From: Armatimonadota bacterium | GTDB lineage: Bacteria > Armatimonadota > UBA5829 | Assembly: GCA_023474015.1 (NCBI GenBank) | Contig: JAMCYN010000141.1 | Location: forward strand, 1 to 58,512 | DNA: 58,512 nucleotides | Direction: 5' to 3' | Part shown: positions 57,291 to 58,512 of the stretch, piece by piece | How the letters are laid out: every line of letters begins with the position of its first letter | How positions within the stretch are numbered: the first letter of the stretch is position 1 | Translations under genes and position numbers: made by a program | Notes under the pieces: generated by a model | What the model was told of the DNA's origin: nothing | Seen by the model: only the letters and a program-made list of their open reading frames with translations | Database searches by the model: none

Positions 57291-58210
57291 AAACTGACCC
57301 ACTCCGCGTCCCGCCTCTGTTCCAGCATCTTGAGGCCCGCATTCTCCAAAGCGGCAATGACTTCATCCGCCCGCTCTGTCACGATCCCCGAGGCGATCAA
57401 CGTTCCACTGGGTGCGACCTTCGCCGCGAGGTCCGGGGCCATGTCGATGATTACCCTCGGAACGATATTCGCGATAACCACATCGGCCTGCCCATCGAAC
57501 GCCTTCGGCGAATCGGCGCGGTCTATCTGGATAACTCTATCAAGGCCCAGCCGCTCCACGTTCTCGCGCGCCGCCTCGACCGCGACCGAATCGATATCCA
57601 GCCCCACAACCCGCGCCGCGCCCAGTCTTGCCGCCACCATCGCAAGGATTCCCGAGCCGGTACCGACGTCCAGCACCGTATCGCCGCCTTCAATATAGTC
57701 CCGCAGCGCCCCGATGCACAACTGGGTCGTCGGATGGTTCCCGGTCCCAAACGCCATCCCCGGATCGATATCAATAACAACATCGCCCTCCTCGGGTTCG
57801 AACTCTTCCCAGGAGGGCTTGATTACGATGTTGGATAACCTGATCGGCTTGAAGAACGTCTTCCACGCATCCGCCCATTCGTCTTCGCTGACCCACTTCA
57901 GGCTGATCTCGTCGGATGCGAGCGGCAGGCCCAACTCCGGCAGCCTGCGAATGCGCTCGCGGATGTTTGACAGGCGACCCTCGAGCCTGTCATCGACGGG
58001 GAGGTAGCCTATTACGTTGGGGTCCGGCCCTCGTTGTTGGTCCGGGATTTGCAATCCCGGACCTGTCTGCGAGGCGGCCCACGCTTCCGGTGAATTGCTG
58101 TCGATCACGCGAGAGATCGATGTTCCCCCGCATCCCTCTTCCATCAGAACGCTGCTGACCGCGTCCGCTGAGGCATCGGTAGCCTTGATGGTGATCTCGG
58201 TCCATCTCAT
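57236..58210 (-). CDS. prmA: Ribosomal protein L11 methyltransferase PrmA
   Basis: PrmA methylates lysines and the N-terminus of ribosomal protein L11. The 324-aa protein has an N-terminal substrate-recognition domain (RWTEITIKATDASADAVSS... EWADAWKTFFKPI) and a SAM-binding domain (MAFGTGNHPTTQLC; DTVLDVGTGSGILAMVAARL; VVGLDIDSVAVEAARENVER; DVVIANIV). Two parts are repeat-derived: residues about 48-62 (SQTGPGLQIPDQQRGP), encoded by the palindrome at 58039-58063, and the last 16 residues (MQNDECRLQNEGTSQC). Neither disturbs the motifs. It starts 2 bp after the dnaJ stop. Confidence 0.94.
   Translation of the reverse strand: MRWTEITIKATDASADAVSSVLMEEGCGGTSISRVIDSNSPEAWAASQTGPGLQIPDQQRGPDPNVIGYLPVDDRLEGRLSNIRERIRRLPELGLPLASDEISLKWVSEDEWADAWKTFFKPIRLSNIVIKPSWEEFEPEEGDVVIDIDPGMAFGTGNHPTTQLCIGALRDYIEGGDTVLDVGTGSGILAMVAARLGAARVVGLDIDSVAVEAARENVERLGLDRVIQIDRADSPKAFDGQADVVIANIVPRVIIDMAPDLAAKVAPSGTLIASGIVTERADEVIAALENAGLKMLEQRRDAEWVSLIMQNDECRLQNEGTSQC
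58024..58066. repeat. GGTCCGGGATTTGCAATCCC palindrome inside prmA
   Basis: Arms GGTCCGGGATT (58039-58049) and AATCCCGGACC (58053-58063) flank TGC; a GGTCCGGCCCTCGTT stretch precedes. Palindromes with the same ATTTGCAAT core lie at 30008 and 30045. The element is translated in frame. Confidence 0.8.
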
Positions 58211-58212
58211 AA

Positions 58213-58512
58213 TCAGGAGAAGGCGTCCTTCACGCGCTCAAAAAAGGTCTTGCCCTGGACTTCCTTAATCTCCTCGCCTCTCGATGCGGCGAACTTCCGC
58301 AGGAGCTCCTTCTGCTCGTCGCTGAGCTTGGTGGGGGTTTCGATCCTGAGAACTACGTTCAGGTCGCCCTGCCTGCCGCCCGTGGGGTCGGGCATACCCT
58401 TGCCGCGAAGCGAATAGACCTCACCCGGCTGCGTTCCCGGGGACACCTCCAACTCCTCGTGACCGTCGATCGTCCTGACCTCTATCGTTCCGCCGAGCGC
58501 CGCCAGAGAGAA
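58213..58512 (-). CDS. dnaJ: Chaperone DnaJ, C-terminal part (partial)
   Basis: The visible 99 residues are the end of DnaJ, the J-domain co-chaperone of DnaK. FSLAALGGTIEVRTIDG, PGTQPGEVYSLRGKGMPD and GDLNVVLRIETPTKLSDEQK match the second substrate-binding beta domain, and a C-terminal dimerisation helix follows (FERVKDAFS). The J-domain and zinc fingers lie beyond the window. The order dnaJ-prmA-rsmE is common in bacteria. The gene runs off the right edge on the minus strand. Confidence 0.93.
   Translation of the reverse strand, partial: FSLAALGGTIEVRTIDGHEELEVSPGTQPGEVYSLRGKGMPDPTGGRQGDLNVVLRIETPTKLSDEQKELLRKFAASRGEEIKEVQGKTFFERVKDAFS

Overview
The window reads as a GC-rich bacterial chromosome segment. 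Several traits together suggest Armatimonadota or a nearby Terrabacteria lineage, though this is inference and not proven by the sequence. They are the order tmk - cyclic-di-AMP receptor - holB, a Ycf45/SpoIIIAA-like ATPase, dnaJ-prmA-rsmE, a ClpC-type N domain, PEP-CTERM-type surface genes, and many families of short intergenic palindromes.

Layout. 1-201: end of an ISNCY/IS1202-like insertion sequence. 302-1824: rimI-tsaD. 1977-2267: a strong promoter, an Arg-rich 42-codon ORF, a hairpin terminator and a second palindrome in front of argB. 2284-12560: a long plus-strand arginine/pyrimidine run (argB, hicB-hicA, methyltransferase, argD, a ClpC-N-domain/argF fusion, argG, small membrane protein, argH, pyrK, pyrD). 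12611-16508: a reductase-like flavoprotein, a lytic transglycosylase, two small exported or membrane proteins and a clear terminator. 16711-43641: an exopolysaccharide locus of the PEP-CTERM-associated type, with Wzz/BY-kinase-like protein, initiating sugar transferase, two deacetylases, flippase, O-antigen polymerase/ligase, six glycosyltransferases (five GT4-type, one GT2), methyltransferase, FemAB-like protein, DegT aminotransferase, an ATP-grasp/PHP fusion and two paralogous secreted glycosidase-like proteins. 43745-44014: a foldback element. 44178-46136: two convergent paralogous secreted proteins, one with a PEP-CTERM anchor, under look-alike promoters. 46335-51480: a DUF6125-like protein, then a LacI-family regulator with its operator and a transaldolase-like/uronate-isomerase-like pair. 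51576-58512 (minus): DUF169 protein, holB, darA, tmk, ATPase, rsmE, prmA and the 3' part of dnaJ.

How the genes fit together. The arginine enzymes cover the acetylglutamate kinase, acetylornithine aminotransferase, ornithine carbamoyltransferase, argininosuccinate synthase and lyase steps. pyrK-pyrD add dihydroorotate oxidation, which also depends on carbamoyl phosphate. The polysaccharide locus holds an initiating transferase, assembly glycosyltransferases, export and polymerisation proteins and modifying enzymes. No exosortase lies inside the window.

The most notable signals are: (1) several unrelated families of palindromic repeats that sit between genes and also in frame inside at least six conserved genes (pyrK, holB, prmA, two glycosyltransferases, and the exact junction of the ATP-grasp/PHP fusion), resembling the rickettsial palindromic elements; (2) a ClpC N-domain with both phospho-arginine pocket motifs fused to ornithine carbamoyltransferase; (3) a candidate arginine attenuator or small RNA before argB; and (4) a BY-kinase-like protein without the P-loop lysine.
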